DNA of 39,028 bases, from contig QKYT01000024.1 of assembly GCA_003550305.1 (NCBI GenBank), positions 373,388 to 412,415 of the forward strand, given 5' to 3'. Source of the DNA: Glomus cerebriforme. Its lineage: Eukaryota; Glomeromycota; Glomeromycetes; Glomerales; Glomeraceae. Positions 22,951-34,653 of the stretch are shown piece after piece (the first letter of the stretch is position 1; every line of letters begins with the position of its first letter). The translations under genes and the position numbers were made by a program. The notes beneath the pieces were generated by a model. It saw nothing but the letters and a program-made list of their open reading frames with translations. It made no database searches and had not been told where the DNA came from.

Positions 22951-24710
22951 TTAATAATAGGCTTTAGTACCATCTGTAGGGCAAAGCATGGTGCAAAGGT
23001 TCCTGTCTTCCTGTTATCTTAAAGGTAATCATGAAATTGTAAAAGAAAGATTAGTCCCTTCATTTTTAATATAAAAATACGCCATGGCCAATGAATTTGG
23101 AATAATTTGTTACGTCATGTCACGCACTTGTCACGCCCTTTTTTGATGAGTGGAATTAGAGGTAAGACAGAAAGTTGTAGAGTAGGGTTGCCTAATTGGA
23201 TGTTGAGTATAGTGTATAGAAGTTCAACAGTATATATTATAGAAATATGTATTGTATAATTATTTATAAAACCATACATATAAAATAAAGTTATCTCTGT
23301 GTTAAGGTTTTCTTCATAAATAATATCTTTTTCATTAACAAAATTAATATCCAATATTTCTTGCACACATCTCATTTCTTCACTCATCTGATATAGAATA
23401 TTTTTGTATTTTAAAATCAGTAAAAGGATAATGCATTGATAAATTGGCTACTTAATTATAAAATTTTTTTGTAAAAATCATTTTTCATTTTTTAAAACTT
23501 TTTTTCTACAATTTGAAAAATAACAAAAATTCTGATTATTTTTTAATTATATTTTTATTATATTTTTTAAAAAATGTATTACACTATTTTTTTTTTATAT
23601 ATAAAGAAATAAAGAAGCAATAAAATAAAACAAAAAGTGAACAAGTATAAACATATTTTTTAAAACAATTTGCAATTAACATTTTCCCAATTTTGTTAAT
23701 ACCCTTCTTATCACCATTTTACCACCATTTCCCCTACCTAACAACTAATACCATTGCAGCCCTTTTACCAGCGTCATCATCTAGCTATTATTTCCTGTTT
23801 TATCTCCTTTGACACTATTTTCCATTTTACTAAATCACAACCATCTGCCATCATTTCTTTTATTACCAGCGCCATTCTTATATATATACAGTATATGTAT
23901 GCTTAATTTCTTTCACCAGTATTTGTATTACTAGAACCACCTGACCTAAGAAATGGTATCCCAAAGTTTATGGAAAAGGTGCAATATTTACATTAATATT
24001 ACCAAAGAAACTAGCTCCCATAACACTAAATGATTGTTTGCTAACATTCATGCATATTTCCTGTAAATATATTATAGTAATCATCTTGATTTATGTTACT
24101 GGTTGGTCGGTCATTTAACAAATACTATTTTATCTCATGTAGCATCAACATTTCCTATTTTGTTGTCAATTTCAGCCATATCTAAATAGTTATTCACTCG
24201 ACTTTTGTCTCCTGCTTTTTTTTTTATTGTAAATCATAATTGATATTTAAATGAAAGTCATCCACTTGATTGCTGTAAATAGTCACAAATATCCATTTAT
24301 CCTATGTAATATCAATATTCTCCTTTTATTTTCAATTCCAATCACATTTGGATGGAAGTTATCCACTTTGTTACTGACTTCAGTTACAAATATCAAGTTA
24401 CTTTTAAGCTCAATACTTTTTTTCTTGCTAACTCTGGTCACTTTTTCATAACGTCTTCTTAGTAGCCTCTTTTGGTATTGATCTAAGCTATATAAGCAAC
24501 AAAAAAATAGCACTGCAATTAATCATGGATAACTCACAATTTAAAATCCATTTATAACACATACCTTATGATTATTATCATTATAATTTTAATTCCCACA
24601 AGTAAAGCTTTCTGTTATTTACTCTCTTCATTACGTCTGGTTTAAAGTTGGTATGTACTTCTATTTTCAGATTTCTTCTTATTTCTTTTGTCTTCCACGA
24701 TGATTCATAA
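22950..24710. other. Non-coding, pyrimidine-rich stretch
   Basis: No gene was seen. From about 23,690 the plus strand becomes noticeably pyrimidine-rich (many TTTTACCA, CATCAT and CTTTT blocks). The region beyond the inverted-repeat element, 25,680-26,340, is purine-rich. This mirror asymmetry suggests that the two flanks may be old inverted copies of one sequence, now too diverged for a confident alignment by eye. Confidence 0.35.
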
Positions 24711-25665
24711 ACATAATAATATACAAAAATAAAGATACGAGAAAAGAATGAGGGAATTCTAATCTAAACCAAACTAGCNAGTTAGGAGAGACTCAACTAA
24801 CTGACTAGTTTTTCCTTGCCTGTAATGAGAAAGTAACTCATATACAGTATAAGGAAGATAAAGAGGGATTTAAAACTAAATCAAACTAGCCAGTTAGGAG
24901 AGACTCAACTAACTGACCAGTTTTTCCTTGCCTGTAATGAGAAGTAACTCATATACAGTATAAGGAAGGTAAAGAGGGATTTAAAGGAAATTCTAGGAAT
25001 AATAAATTATAGAGAGAAAAATTTTTTTTAATAAAATGAGTATTTATATAGAATAACTTTTAAAATTTACTAAGGATGTGTCATGAAGAATTATCATGTA
25101 ATCATAATTCATCAATATTAAAATTTTTAAGTCCAATACGTTATAATATTGATCAAAATAGTACATATTTGTTGTGTCGCATAAAATATTAAGTTTTTAT
25201 TAAAAATGAGATAATTTTGCCATACATACGCAATAGTAGTTTGTCATTTCACATGACTCATTTGACTAATCCTATCACTTTGAAATTAGTATCTATTGTC
25301 ATACAATTTTTTACAGATTTTGACTCTTTTTGAACACTAGGAGAAAGTCAGAAAGTCATGAGTTATTAACAATTATAGAAAATTTTCATGAACTTTTGCA
25401 TGACGTGACTTAATTATTATATCATTATTAATATTGATTCTTTTTTTTTCTCGCAATCCTCGTATGATGATAAAGTAATAATAAATATTTTCCCAGCATG
25501 TATCTCTATAATTCTTTTTACTTTAAACTCCCTCTTACTGTATATGAGGTCTTCCTCGTATCAGACAAGGAAAGACCGGTCAGATAGTCGAGTATCTCCT
25601 ATCTGGCCGGTTTGGTTTAGATTAGAATTCCTTTTTCATTTCCTTGTATTTATGTTTATGAAGTA
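24711..25665. mobile_element. Inverted-repeat transposon-like segment, about 0.95 kb
   Basis: The left end contains TTCATAAACATAA, then GAATTCTAATCTAAACCAAA, then a CAGTTAGGAGAGACTCAACT-like block ending in CTCATATACAGTA. The right end at about 25,531-25,665 carries the same blocks inverted, including GGTTTAGATTAGAATTC and TTATGTTTATGAA. The terminal repeats are over 120 bp with roughly 75-80% match. At the left end the inner part is tandemly duplicated. There is no transposase ORF. One ambiguous base (24,779) lies in the repeat. Confidence 0.6.
24749..24984 (+). repeat. Two-copy tandem repeat, about 110 bp unit
   Basis: The block with AACTAGC.AGTTAGGAGAGA, TTTTTCCTTGCCTGTAATGA and CTCATATACAGTATAAGGAA occurs twice in succession with only a few changes. 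A third, more diverged copy lies inverted at about 25,531-25,630. The near-identity of the tandem pair suggests that this duplication is younger than the element itself. Confidence 0.85.
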
Positions 25666-25679
25666 ATGTTGAAGACTAA

Positions 25680-26400
25680 TGAAATCAGTGATGGGGAGAT
25701 ATCAACAAACATCAAAACGATAAAAGAAAAAGAAGAAATACTACTTCAAGATGAAATATGCAACAACTTTAAGAAAGAATATTCAAGATAATTAACCATT
25801 TCAGCTTGAAACATGAAAAGTTAAAACCTTAAAAATAACTAAAAAAGATTAGAATAAAAAATAGTAACAGATGAATATGGGTAAAAACAAAGAAATAATA
25901 GAAGGATAACAGAAGATGCAAAAAGAGAAAGGTGGAAGTAAAGAAAATGAAAGAAAAAAGACAGATAAGTTAAAAGAAGAAAATATTTGCTATCTGGTAA
26001 GTGATTAAAAGAACAACAAGAATATGCTAGAAAAAAGAAAATTCTTACTGTCTTCCATATTTTAATAAATGGACTTTAAAGAATAATAAAAGAAATAGGT
26101 CGTCAATAATAAAGATAAAGAAGAAATCGATGAAAATTCCCAAAATAGATAAGATAAAGTCAAAGAAGGGACAAAATGGAAAGAACAATTTGAAGGAAAA
26201 AATCCATATAAACAAAGAAAGGTACTAACTTAGAAAAAGGGTGCAACAGTCACTTAATTGTGGGGAAAAGTTTGGAATAAAAGATGTAATAAGGTAGCAG
26301 AAATAGAAGGGAATAATTATATAAAAACAAAATATAAGAATAATTTTAATAAATAAAATAATTTTTTAAAATTTTGTGAATTATTTCGACTGGATAATTG
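25680..26400 (+). other. Purine-rich non-coding stretch
   Basis: The plus strand is dominated by AAAGAAGAAA-type purine runs for about 650 bp. Translated, it gives Lys/Glu-rich peptides broken by frequent stops in every frame. It may be a decayed Lys-rich coding region or an old inverted partner of 23,690-24,700. No gene can be called. Confidence 0.35.
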
Positions 26401-26439
26401 ATGTAGATTTAGGAGGTTTCCGTAATATTATAATGTTTT

Positions 26440-28940
26440 GTAATGAGGTTGGCCTTTACTCTAGCTTCACGTTGGCATCATCATCTCGATAAATCTCTTA
26501 TATAAGAAAGTAGCTCTTTATACGTAGTAAATGTAACATATTGGCACATAAATTTGATCGTATCAAAATTTAATATACCGTAATAAATCTAATTGAATTC
26601 TATTACATAAAATTATAACAAAAAACAGAACATTAAACTTAATTTGCAGTTTATAATTTAATCCTAGAAACTCTATATATTTTTTATTGATGTCGACACA
26701 AATTTAAAAAAATACAAGTTCAACTTATAACATCATAACAATTTAAAATAATTATTTCAATAACATTAAGATTGGTTATATATTAGGGTTTCTAATATTA
26801 AAAATGCTTTAGCTCATTATATAAGAAAGAAAACTAAATTATCAAAAAATGATACATTATACACAATTCTAACCCTGATATTGGTCATGAAATCATAATT
26901 TTGACACATTCTCAGCTTATTTCCATTGTAAAGCTTTTTGTAAATCTGTCTATAACAAGTTTCGGATCCTGTTATAAACCATAAACAAAATATACGCCGC
27001 TATAATCGCACTAAATACTTCAATGACTTCAATGATGACTTCAATGATTATTTGAACCACTTGGTCAATTATACTCGCTGCAATAAAAATAAATATTTGA
27101 ACTATTTTAACAACTACTTGAAGAATCATATTAGAAACTATTTGAATAACTATATTGAACCCAATCAAAATTATAAAACCAATCAAAATTATTTCCCACA
27201 TAGTTTCGTTCTATTTGTGTTTCTAAGATTAAATTCCAGAGTCGGCTTTCGTCCAAAGTTCTTTAAAATTTTCAAATTTTTACAATATAAACTCAGACTT
27301 GAAAAAGGTTTCCGTGATATTTTTATGACTCAAAAGTCCAGTAAAATGCTCAACAACTAAAGATAAGACTTTGTACTTTGAATGTACAGTACTTTCAAGA
27401 AGTTATGCTTATACAAAAAGACACGCTTAATGGAAAAAAAATTAGAAGTGGATTGATTAAATGTGAAGTTTCCACAAAAATAAAGTTCGGTTTATTTTGA
27501 TGATCGACAGTGATATATAAAGAATCATACTTCTAAATTTTCCAAAAGTAGTTCTCAAAACCATCCAGTGCAACGTGCAATATTATTGAGCAACTCGACT
27601 ATTACTTGATCTGCGAAACATATGTTCACATGAATAATCTGTAGGATGATAATCTCGATAATCTTGATTTCAATCAGACAAATACAATAATGAGGCTTTC
27701 GCATAACGTTACGATTTGTAACGCTGATCACTTTGTTAAGTTAGATTGTATCTATTTTAGTAACTGATGACTGACTATATCACAAAATTTTTTTTTAGCT
27801 GCCCCCTTACTCACATGAAATGGCAAGCTTGCTGATCTTATTTTGCAAAAACTTTATTAATGATAATATTTTTTTGATGTACGCAGTACAAAATATACCA
27901 AAATATGTTCCTGAAAATTGGATTGACTTGGAAAAGTATACCGATCAAAGATATAAATATAAGCAGCACTCCTTCAACCAACAATCAATCATCCAGGAAG
28001 AATATCTTATTATAAAAAAATGTGAACGAAGGTATAGAATTCTCAGTAAGTTCAGATTTTGATCTGGTTTTTGAGTTGAATCATATCATAACTCATCTTT
28101 ATTGATAGAAATACTGTATATGTAAACGTTAAAAATTGTGAAAGAGGAAGATTATCAATGAACAAAGAATAATTATCCTGAGAGTGGAATTTCTTTTTTA
28201 GCCATGTTTTTAAATTGGTAAATGATCCATGCTCGATGCTAATTTGATCATATCTCAGGATTAGCTACTAGATTTAAGATTTTCTTTTATAGACGGAATT
28301 TATAATTTAATTAATTTTAGACGCCATTGGAATCACTTCGGTTATATGTAAAAAATTATATTCTTCAAAATCGATTCTTTCAACAATAACATTAGGAATT
28401 TTCTTTTATTTAACATGAATGGTTTAGAAGATAATATTAATAAATTACACAAACGATTTCCAAGAGGTTTTTCTAGTACGTTTAAATGAAGAAAAGTATA
28501 TGTCTTCATGAACTTTAGAAGTGAACATGGAGTTATTACAGTAATATAAAGTCTCTCTGTACCGTATTCCCTACTGCTGTCTTAGCGCATCGAAAGTCGT
28601 AATCTGCCATTGAATTCGAAAATTCTATGAAAACATCAATTTTTTTTTTGTAGATGAGGTGTAGATGGTCTATTATGACTTATGAGAACAAAATTGGGGT
28701 TTATAGAAAAAATTGAGCGCATGATTTTTTTTCATTGACAACTTAACAAAATAAATTATTCCGAATAGCAGAAACAAACATGAACATTTTCGTAGATTTT
28801 GAAAATAGATTAAACTACAGTATTTCGTACATATTATAGATGAATTGTAACGTTAGACCTCTGTCATATGACCGATTTTTACATATCTAATGAATTCATA
28901 AATTTAGAAATTTTCGGTAGCACACACTGAAAATTTTAAT
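26440..28940 (+). repeat. Segmental duplication, copy B
   Basis: This is the partner of 20,700-22,950 in direct orientation, about 5.7 kb away. It is slightly longer owing to small insertions. The ORF at 27,820-28,062 is not conserved in copy A, where the matching sequence carries frame-breaking indels, so I do not call it a gene. Confidence 0.75.
26950..27201 (-). CDS. Small, extremely hydrophobic membrane protein, copy B
   Basis: The 83-residue product is a paralog of the 21,025-21,315 ORF. It shares WEI, FIILIG and the IQIV/VVQII repeats. Relative to copy A it carries extra residues around SNMILQVVVKIV and an altered stretch IIEVIIEVIEV, all in multiples of three bases, up to ILFMVYNRI. 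Just after that block small indels change the frame and bring a TAG. The Lys/Cys-rich tail of copy A is therefore missing here. Copy B may be C-terminally truncated or decaying. Function is unknown; a membrane location is the only inference. Confidence 0.4.
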   Translation of the reverse strand: MWEIILIGFIILIGFNIVIQIVSNMILQVVVKIVQIFIFIAASIIDQVVQIIIEVIIEVIEVFSAIIAAYILFMVYNRIRNLL

Positions 28941-29454
28941 TGTAATTTTATAACATAAAGCAACACATTAAAAATCCTGACACTTTTCACAGAGAGACTA
29001 TACTGAAGAATTCACGATGATTAAATGAATAAGATCATATTATATTAAGTAATTAAGTCAAAGGAAAATATTGAATTATTGTTTTCTGCAGCTTGCTGCA
29101 AAGAAGGTGCAGGTTGTTTCGGGCTTGTTCATTGATATCGATACTTTAAATATATTACTTTTTTGGAAATATATACTGTATATACACTGTATACATACAT
29201 TTTTTTTTGGGATTGATTTTATAGTTCACAAAAAAATTTTTTTTGGTCTTAAACCTGTTAATTACTTGCATATCATATATTATGTTAACTTCACGTACAA
29301 TGAAACAAAATTTTCCTTCATTTTATTTTTTATTCTTACATCAAGTAAAATATTATATTTCCCAATTGTATTTGAAAAAGAATTAAAGTTTTCTTTTAAA
29401 CAAAATCATAAAATAATAAATATTGTCCATTGCATGAAAAATTTTTTCGAACAA

Positions 29455-29485
<31 letters not shown>

Positions 29486-29965
29486 CCACTTTTTTATTTC
29501 CAAAAAAAGTGTTTTTGAAAGTAAAAAAAAATTTTGCATATTCCTCCTGCTTTCTGCAAGTTGATTAAGTTGATTAAACCGTACTGTAAAATAGAATATA
29601 TATATAAAAAAAAAAATTATTTTTTTTAAAAAATCATCTTTTTGCCAAAAAAAGAAACCACATAAATTCATTAATCTAAATTTATTCCATTTTTGGTCAT
29701 GTAAAATTTCCAATTTTTTTTTTAAATATGATTTCTCCCCCCGAAAAAGAGTCAAAATCTCAAAGATACTTTTTTATCATTTTTTCGGTTAAAATAAACA
29801 ATTAAATTAAAAAACGTTCATCTCTAATTTCTAAAAATTTTCCAAACAAAAAGATACTAATATTTATGATAATTGCTTTCATTACTTTTTTTTTATCATT
29901 AAAAGAAATAAAAGAAATATTTATTGAAAAATTAGCTTACACGCTAATAAGAGTTTAATTTAAAT
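28941..29965. other. Non-coding region upstream of the Asn/Gln-rich gene
   Basis: ORFs of 128 and 119 codons overlap here on opposite strands. Both are driven by T- and A-runs and encode Phe/Lys-rich low-complexity peptides. A 27-base poly-A run lies at about 29,456-29,482. The last 200 bp should contain the promoter of the 29,966 gene. No specific element was recognised. Confidence 0.5.
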
Positions 29966-30604
29966 ATGAATCCAACTGACTTGAGAAACTTTCAACCTTC
30001 TCTTGTTTCAACACCTTACAATTCACAACAGGATAATAATATTCTTGTCGACTTTCCTGCTCAAACCAATTTTTTTACTTCAGATCAATCATATTCTGGA
30101 CAAGAGAACGCTAATATGTTTCCTGCGCAACAAAATATTCACGTTCCAAACCAATATGAACCGATGTCAATGTTGCCTCAACAAATGTATCAAACTTCTA
30201 CTCCAACAACCAATTATCTACAAAATCAAAATCAACCCGTACGCTTTAATAAATTTTTTTATCGACCAGATAACGATATTTTCAATTATCACATTGAATG
30301 TGAAAGAATTTCTGATGATCTTATTTTACAATTATTATTTCAACCATTTATTATCATGCAATTAAATGAAAATAATTATCGATGTATTTTCTTTTATAAA
30401 CAACTTTGCAATAATCAATTTTATCAAATATCATGTGAAATCATTCCTCCTTCTTTGATTAATTATTGGTTAAACAAAAGGTTTTATGGGAACGAAATTG
30501 AACAAAACACAACACAAGAACAATTAGCTTTTACGGAAGACCAAAAAGAAAATCTTAAACAACATCTAACATTTCATCTAAGTCATCATCGCTTACTTTA
30601 TTAA
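29966..30604 (+). CDS. Unrecognised protein with Asn/Gln-rich N-terminus (intact plus-strand copy)
   Basis: The uninterrupted ORF encodes 212 aa. Residues 1-90 are rich in Gln, Asn, Ser, Thr and Pro and are probably disordered. Residues 93-210 have a more globular mix, with FYRPDNDIFNYHIECERISD, YRCIFFYKQ, QFYQISCEI and LINYWLNKRFYGNE. There is no signal peptide or membrane segment. A clearly similar 211-aa ORF at 38,129-38,764 shares the start (MNPTDLxNFQPSLVSTPYNS) and nearly the whole length. Two degraded relatives lie at 31,155-31,565 and about 36,815-36,915. Conservation of start, frame and length between copies supports a real gene. I do not recognise the family; it may be lineage-specific. 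Confidence 0.7.
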   Translation: MNPTDLRNFQPSLVSTPYNSQQDNNILVDFPAQTNFFTSDQSYSGQENANMFPAQQNIHVPNQYEPMSMLPQQMYQTSTPTTNYLQNQNQPVRFNKFFYRPDNDIFNYHIECERISDDLILQLLFQPFIIMQLNENNYRCIFFYKQLCNNQFYQISCEIIPPSLINYWLNKRFYGNEIEQNTTQEQLAFTEDQKENLKQHLTFHLSHHRLLY

Positions 30605-31154
30605 GGAAATATACGAACTTTAAAGATTTCTCGCTAAGTATTTTTTTAAATAATCCTAATTTAACTATCTTTAATCTTTAGCTACTCATAAAAGTTGATT
30701 AGTATTAAAACAATACTATATATGTAGTTGTACAGTCCACTTTAATTTTATCTAAATGTTAAATATTATTTATAGTTTCATTAATATTAAGATCTTGATA
30801 TCTACCTAAAAACATTTCTATTTGTTTTCAGTATTTTAATAAATCAAATTTTTTCTGTATTTTTTGCCAATGTATTATTAAATTATTATTAAATAAATAA
30901 AATCATATTTGTATTTATTAGGAATTTTATAATCAAGTCAGAAATATAATGGAAATATTCGGATAAAATTTTTACACTTACAGATTTTAAGTTTAGTAAA
31001 TATTCATGCAAGGATTATTCTTTCATACAAATATTATATGTCCAAAAATACAGTACCTACGCCAACCCATATTATTAGGAGTTACCTATTTAATTTACAT
31101 TTAATACAAATATATTAAAATTCTTGGCGTGCATGCTAATAAAAAGCGGAATAA

Positions 31155-31565
31155 ACGTTAAGTAATCGATTACTTAGATATAACGTTAAATGACGTTTGA
31201 GATTTTCTTTTTGATATTCGTAAAAGCTAACTATTCTCGTCTCGTATTTCATTCAATTCATCAGAAATTTTCATATTCAATGTGATAGTTGAAAATATCG
31301 TTATACAGTATGATTGATAAAAAAATTTATTAAGGATTGATTATTGGAATAAAAGTTTGATACATTTGTTGAGGAAACATTGACATTGGCTTATATTGTG
31401 GATACTTTGGTAGCGTTCTCTTGTCCAGAATATGATTGATGTGAGGTAAATTGTAAAAGAATTGGTTTGAGTAGGGGAGACGGCAAGGATACTATTATCC
31501 TGCTGTGAATCGTAAGGAGTGGAAACAAGAGAAGGTTGAAAGTTTCCCAAGTCCGTTGGATTTAT
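31155..31565 (-). pseudogene. Dead minus-strand copy of the Asn/Gln-rich gene
   Basis: This segment aligns over both ends with the intact minus-strand gene at 38,129-38,764. The initiator ATG is changed to ATA at 31,563-31,565, after which NPTDLGNFQPSLVSTPYDS still reads. An insertion near the FTS/YSG region shifts the frame. Roughly 160 bp corresponding to residues about 125-180 is deleted, so the last part (HLTLYLSNRLL) follows directly. The stop codon is also lost. The internal ATG at 31,550 opens a 69-codon remnant that leaves the family frame partway through. Confidence 0.85.
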
Positions 31566-32871
31566 GCGTGTGTAATTAACTTTTGTACTACTAATATAAA
31601 TTTTTTTTATAAGTTAAAAATTGATAAATGAAGTAGTTACTATAATATATTATGTATTCTTGGCTTCTTTCAAAGAAAACAAAAGAAAAAAAAGCATTTC
31701 CAAGTAAAAGATTACGCAAACTTTACTTGTCACACATATTTTGCATATTTATTAAAGTTATATTTTCTCGGAATCAAAAAAAATAAACAAAGAAATTATT
31801 CGGTTCAAATAATTAATTTAAATAAATAATTAATTTTTAAAAAAAAATTTTTTTTGACATTTTTTGCGGAGAAAAAAAAAATTTTTTATATGGGTTACAG
31901 TATAATTAAGTTGACATTTCAGTTTTGGAAATTTCTATCAAAGACGATTTTTTTTTTTTTTTTTTTGCAGGAGATTTTTTATCATTTGGGCGTTATTTAA
32001 ATTATTGTCGTATCGGGCGCTAAATAATTCTTTTTTTTGTGTCAAACCGCTTGTTTCATATTCTTTTTCCATTGTTTCTTTTTATTTATCGTATATCCAA
32101 ATTTATAGTGGTAAGTAAAGCAATAGTGTCAAGTTCAAAGATTACAATAACAAAAAAAAAAAAAAAAAAGACGCACGTAAAGTTATTTATTATTCGTGAT
32201 ACAATTATAAAAAAATTCTTTAATTGTTAAAAAAACTTATTTTGCAACTGAGTGCCGTGCGTCACTGCGTTACTATCATATGAAATTTTAATTTTAATTT
32301 TTTTTTTTTTCAAAAAAAAAAAAAAAAAAATTTTTTTTACAAAGAAATTCAATGATTGTCACTGCAGCATATCAGGCAAAAATCACATGAAATATCATTA
32401 TACGTTGTGATTTCTGATTATTGCAAAGATATTGATAAAAAAAAAAATATTATAATGACAGACTTGATGATAATAAAAAGAATGTTGAACTTGGTAAACT
32501 CGCCGGCTTTATTTATGCCTTAACCATAGCAATATTACAGCATCGGTTTTTTTTTGGATAAAATAAAGTAGACCTAAGTTAAGTAGGATAAAATATGTGA
32601 TAATCTGGATAAAGTTTATGAAGCCACATTATTAACGTTCCTTTATCCATAATACGATTGATGCGAGGCGATAAAAAAATGGTTTGAGCGTGGAAACGAC
32701 AAGAATATTTGCTGATCATTTTTGTTAAAATATAAACAGCCTTTCTCCAATATTTTTGTTACACGAATTCATATTATCTGTATATCTGAAAATCGATGCA
32801 TAACAGATAATATAATTATTATTGATATCAATTTTTGCATGCACGATGCATAAATACTGTATATTGCTTTT

Positions 32872-32990
32872 ATTACCCCACCGAAAATAAGCATTCATGG
32901 CTACATTATGCCAATTTTGACCGGCATTATGATGTCCTTGGCTAGGATTATATTCGAAAAGGAGGTGCTTAATAACAATTATATATGGTA
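32872..32990 (+). repeat. Dispersed short repeat, AATTTTGACCGG family, copy 2
   Basis: It starts CCGAAAATAAGCA, continues with ACATTATGCC, the core AATTTTGACCGG and CATTATGATG, and ends with a GGTGCTTAATAAC block followed by ATGGTA. The order matches copy 1 (inverted at 1690-1800) and copy 3 (35,265-35,393). Confidence 0.65.
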
Positions 32991-34496
32991 TTTTTGGGGG
33001 AATGACACTTTTTGGGGAGAAAAAAATTTTTTTGTGAGTAAAAAAAAAAAAAAAAAGAAAAGAAAAAAGAAAGAGAAAGAAAGAAAATTATGAACTTACA
33101 ATTATACAGTTCTAAAAGGAAGTGATATCCTATATGGAATAAATAATTTATGTAAAAAAAAGACAAAAGATGAATTATTATTATTGTTACAATTAAAACC
33201 AAAAAATCAAAATGGAACAAAGAGAATGAATGAATGGATGAAACGGCATTATTACAGTAATGATAGTTTTAATTTATAAACGATTCGCGTCCCAAGATAA
33301 AAATATGAATATAATTTTATTAATTTAATAATCGTAGTATCAATCATGCAAATTTGCATCTAAATACTATAAATTAAAAAAAAAAGAGGTATAATACCAA
33401 ACAGGTTTATCAAAAAAAAAAAATGAAGACAAAGAATTAAAGAAAGAACAATTCAGTAAAAGGGATAAGAATGATAATGATTGTACTTTAATGCACAGAA
33501 ACCTGAAATATGCATTATATTGTTAAAATTAGATTCGAATATAATGCGAAATTTGATTTTCTTTAATAGTGATTATAAATAATAATGACTTTATTCAAAG
33601 CAATAATTTAATCAAGGAAAGAATACAATAAATGGTATTATAGTCTATATCAATTATGTAATATTAATTTACATTCATCACTAAATATAAGATTATATGT
33701 ACGCATTTTTTTTATATACAAGAAATATATGTAAAGGTCTCTCTATAATATACAGTATATAACTAATTGTTCTCGCTCTTTCTTCTTAAATAAGGTTGTA
33801 AATCAATAAATTTATTTTACAAAGATTCCCTCTTAGAATACAATATACTTTCAAGTTTCAAGTAAAAAATTTAAATTGAATATCTATTTTCTATTTTATC
33901 CTTTTCTCATTCCTTTCTCTTTTTAATCATCGAATAAAAAAAAAATGATGGTGGGTTGTACTTATGTACTGATAATATTGAATTATATAACATCGTATAT
34001 CTATAGTTTTTTTTTATGTTCCACAGAATTTTTTTACCTGCTGTAATACTAACTGCAAGCAAAAATTTTTTCAATGCAATTTTTCCTAATTAGTATTTAT
34101 AGTCATGTTCTTGAAGGAGAATGACAACTGATTAATAATATAATTTGACATTTAGAAAGAAATTCACTGCCTTATACACAATACCTTTTATAATTTTATA
34201 TTATTAAATTTTGAAGGCTATTATGATACCATTTTTGTTTAAAAAAAAAAAAAGTTTCAAAATCACATTTTTTTTTTTTTTTGCCACAACTCATTTAAAA
34301 AGAAAGAAAAACTCTTTTTTTTTAATTTAAAGTTTAGCCTTTTTGCATAAATGAAATTTAAATAACAATAAAAGAGGTAAATCGCATGCAGCTTTTATAA
34401 TCTGCTGATTGAACCAATCTAATTAATTATATTTGTCGGAAGAAAAAAAATTTATATAATAAACGCATGCAGATGTATACTTTGACATATTACATG

Positions 34497-34653
34497 AGGT
34501 CCCAGAAATATTTATATGGAGTCATGTGCAAACCGAATTTTACTAGTAATAAAATTCTGATTGGAATTATATAAGAAATTGTCAAAAAAGGAAAGATTTA
34601 CATGATTCTTTTTCGCACCCGACCCTTTTACTGTATGTATATTTCTGGGTCCT
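34497..34653. repeat. Inverted repeat, 157 bp
   Basis: The left arm AGGTCCCAGAAATAT faces, on the opposite strand, AGGACCCAGAAATAT (14 of 15 matching). GCATGC sequences lie just outside or beside both arms. This resembles a small foldback or MITE remnant without coding capacity. Confidence 0.5.

Larger units (their letters stand above)
29950..31710 (+). repeat. Convergent gene-pair duplication, copy A
   Basis: The unit consists of a plus-strand gene, about 550 bp of shared spacer and a minus-strand relative facing it. The spacer (about 30,605-31,150) matches about 36,960-37,560 through CTCGCTAAG, TATAGTTTCATTAAT, AATATTCGGATAAAATTTTT, AAGGATTATTCTT and CATATTATTAG. The match continues beyond the minus-strand gene into its upstream flank. 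Confidence 0.75.

Noticed and set aside
27820..28062. 80-codon plus-strand ORF with a plausible residue mix
   Set aside because: The equivalent sequence in duplication copy A (around 21,900-22,010) has frame-breaking indels, and ORFs of this length are expected by chance at this composition.
29071..29755. Long overlapping ORFs of 128 (+) and 119 (-) codons
   Set aside because: They are driven by T/A homopolymers and encode Phe/Lys-rich low-complexity peptides. The plus-strand one has no ATG at its left end. There is no paralog and no domain.
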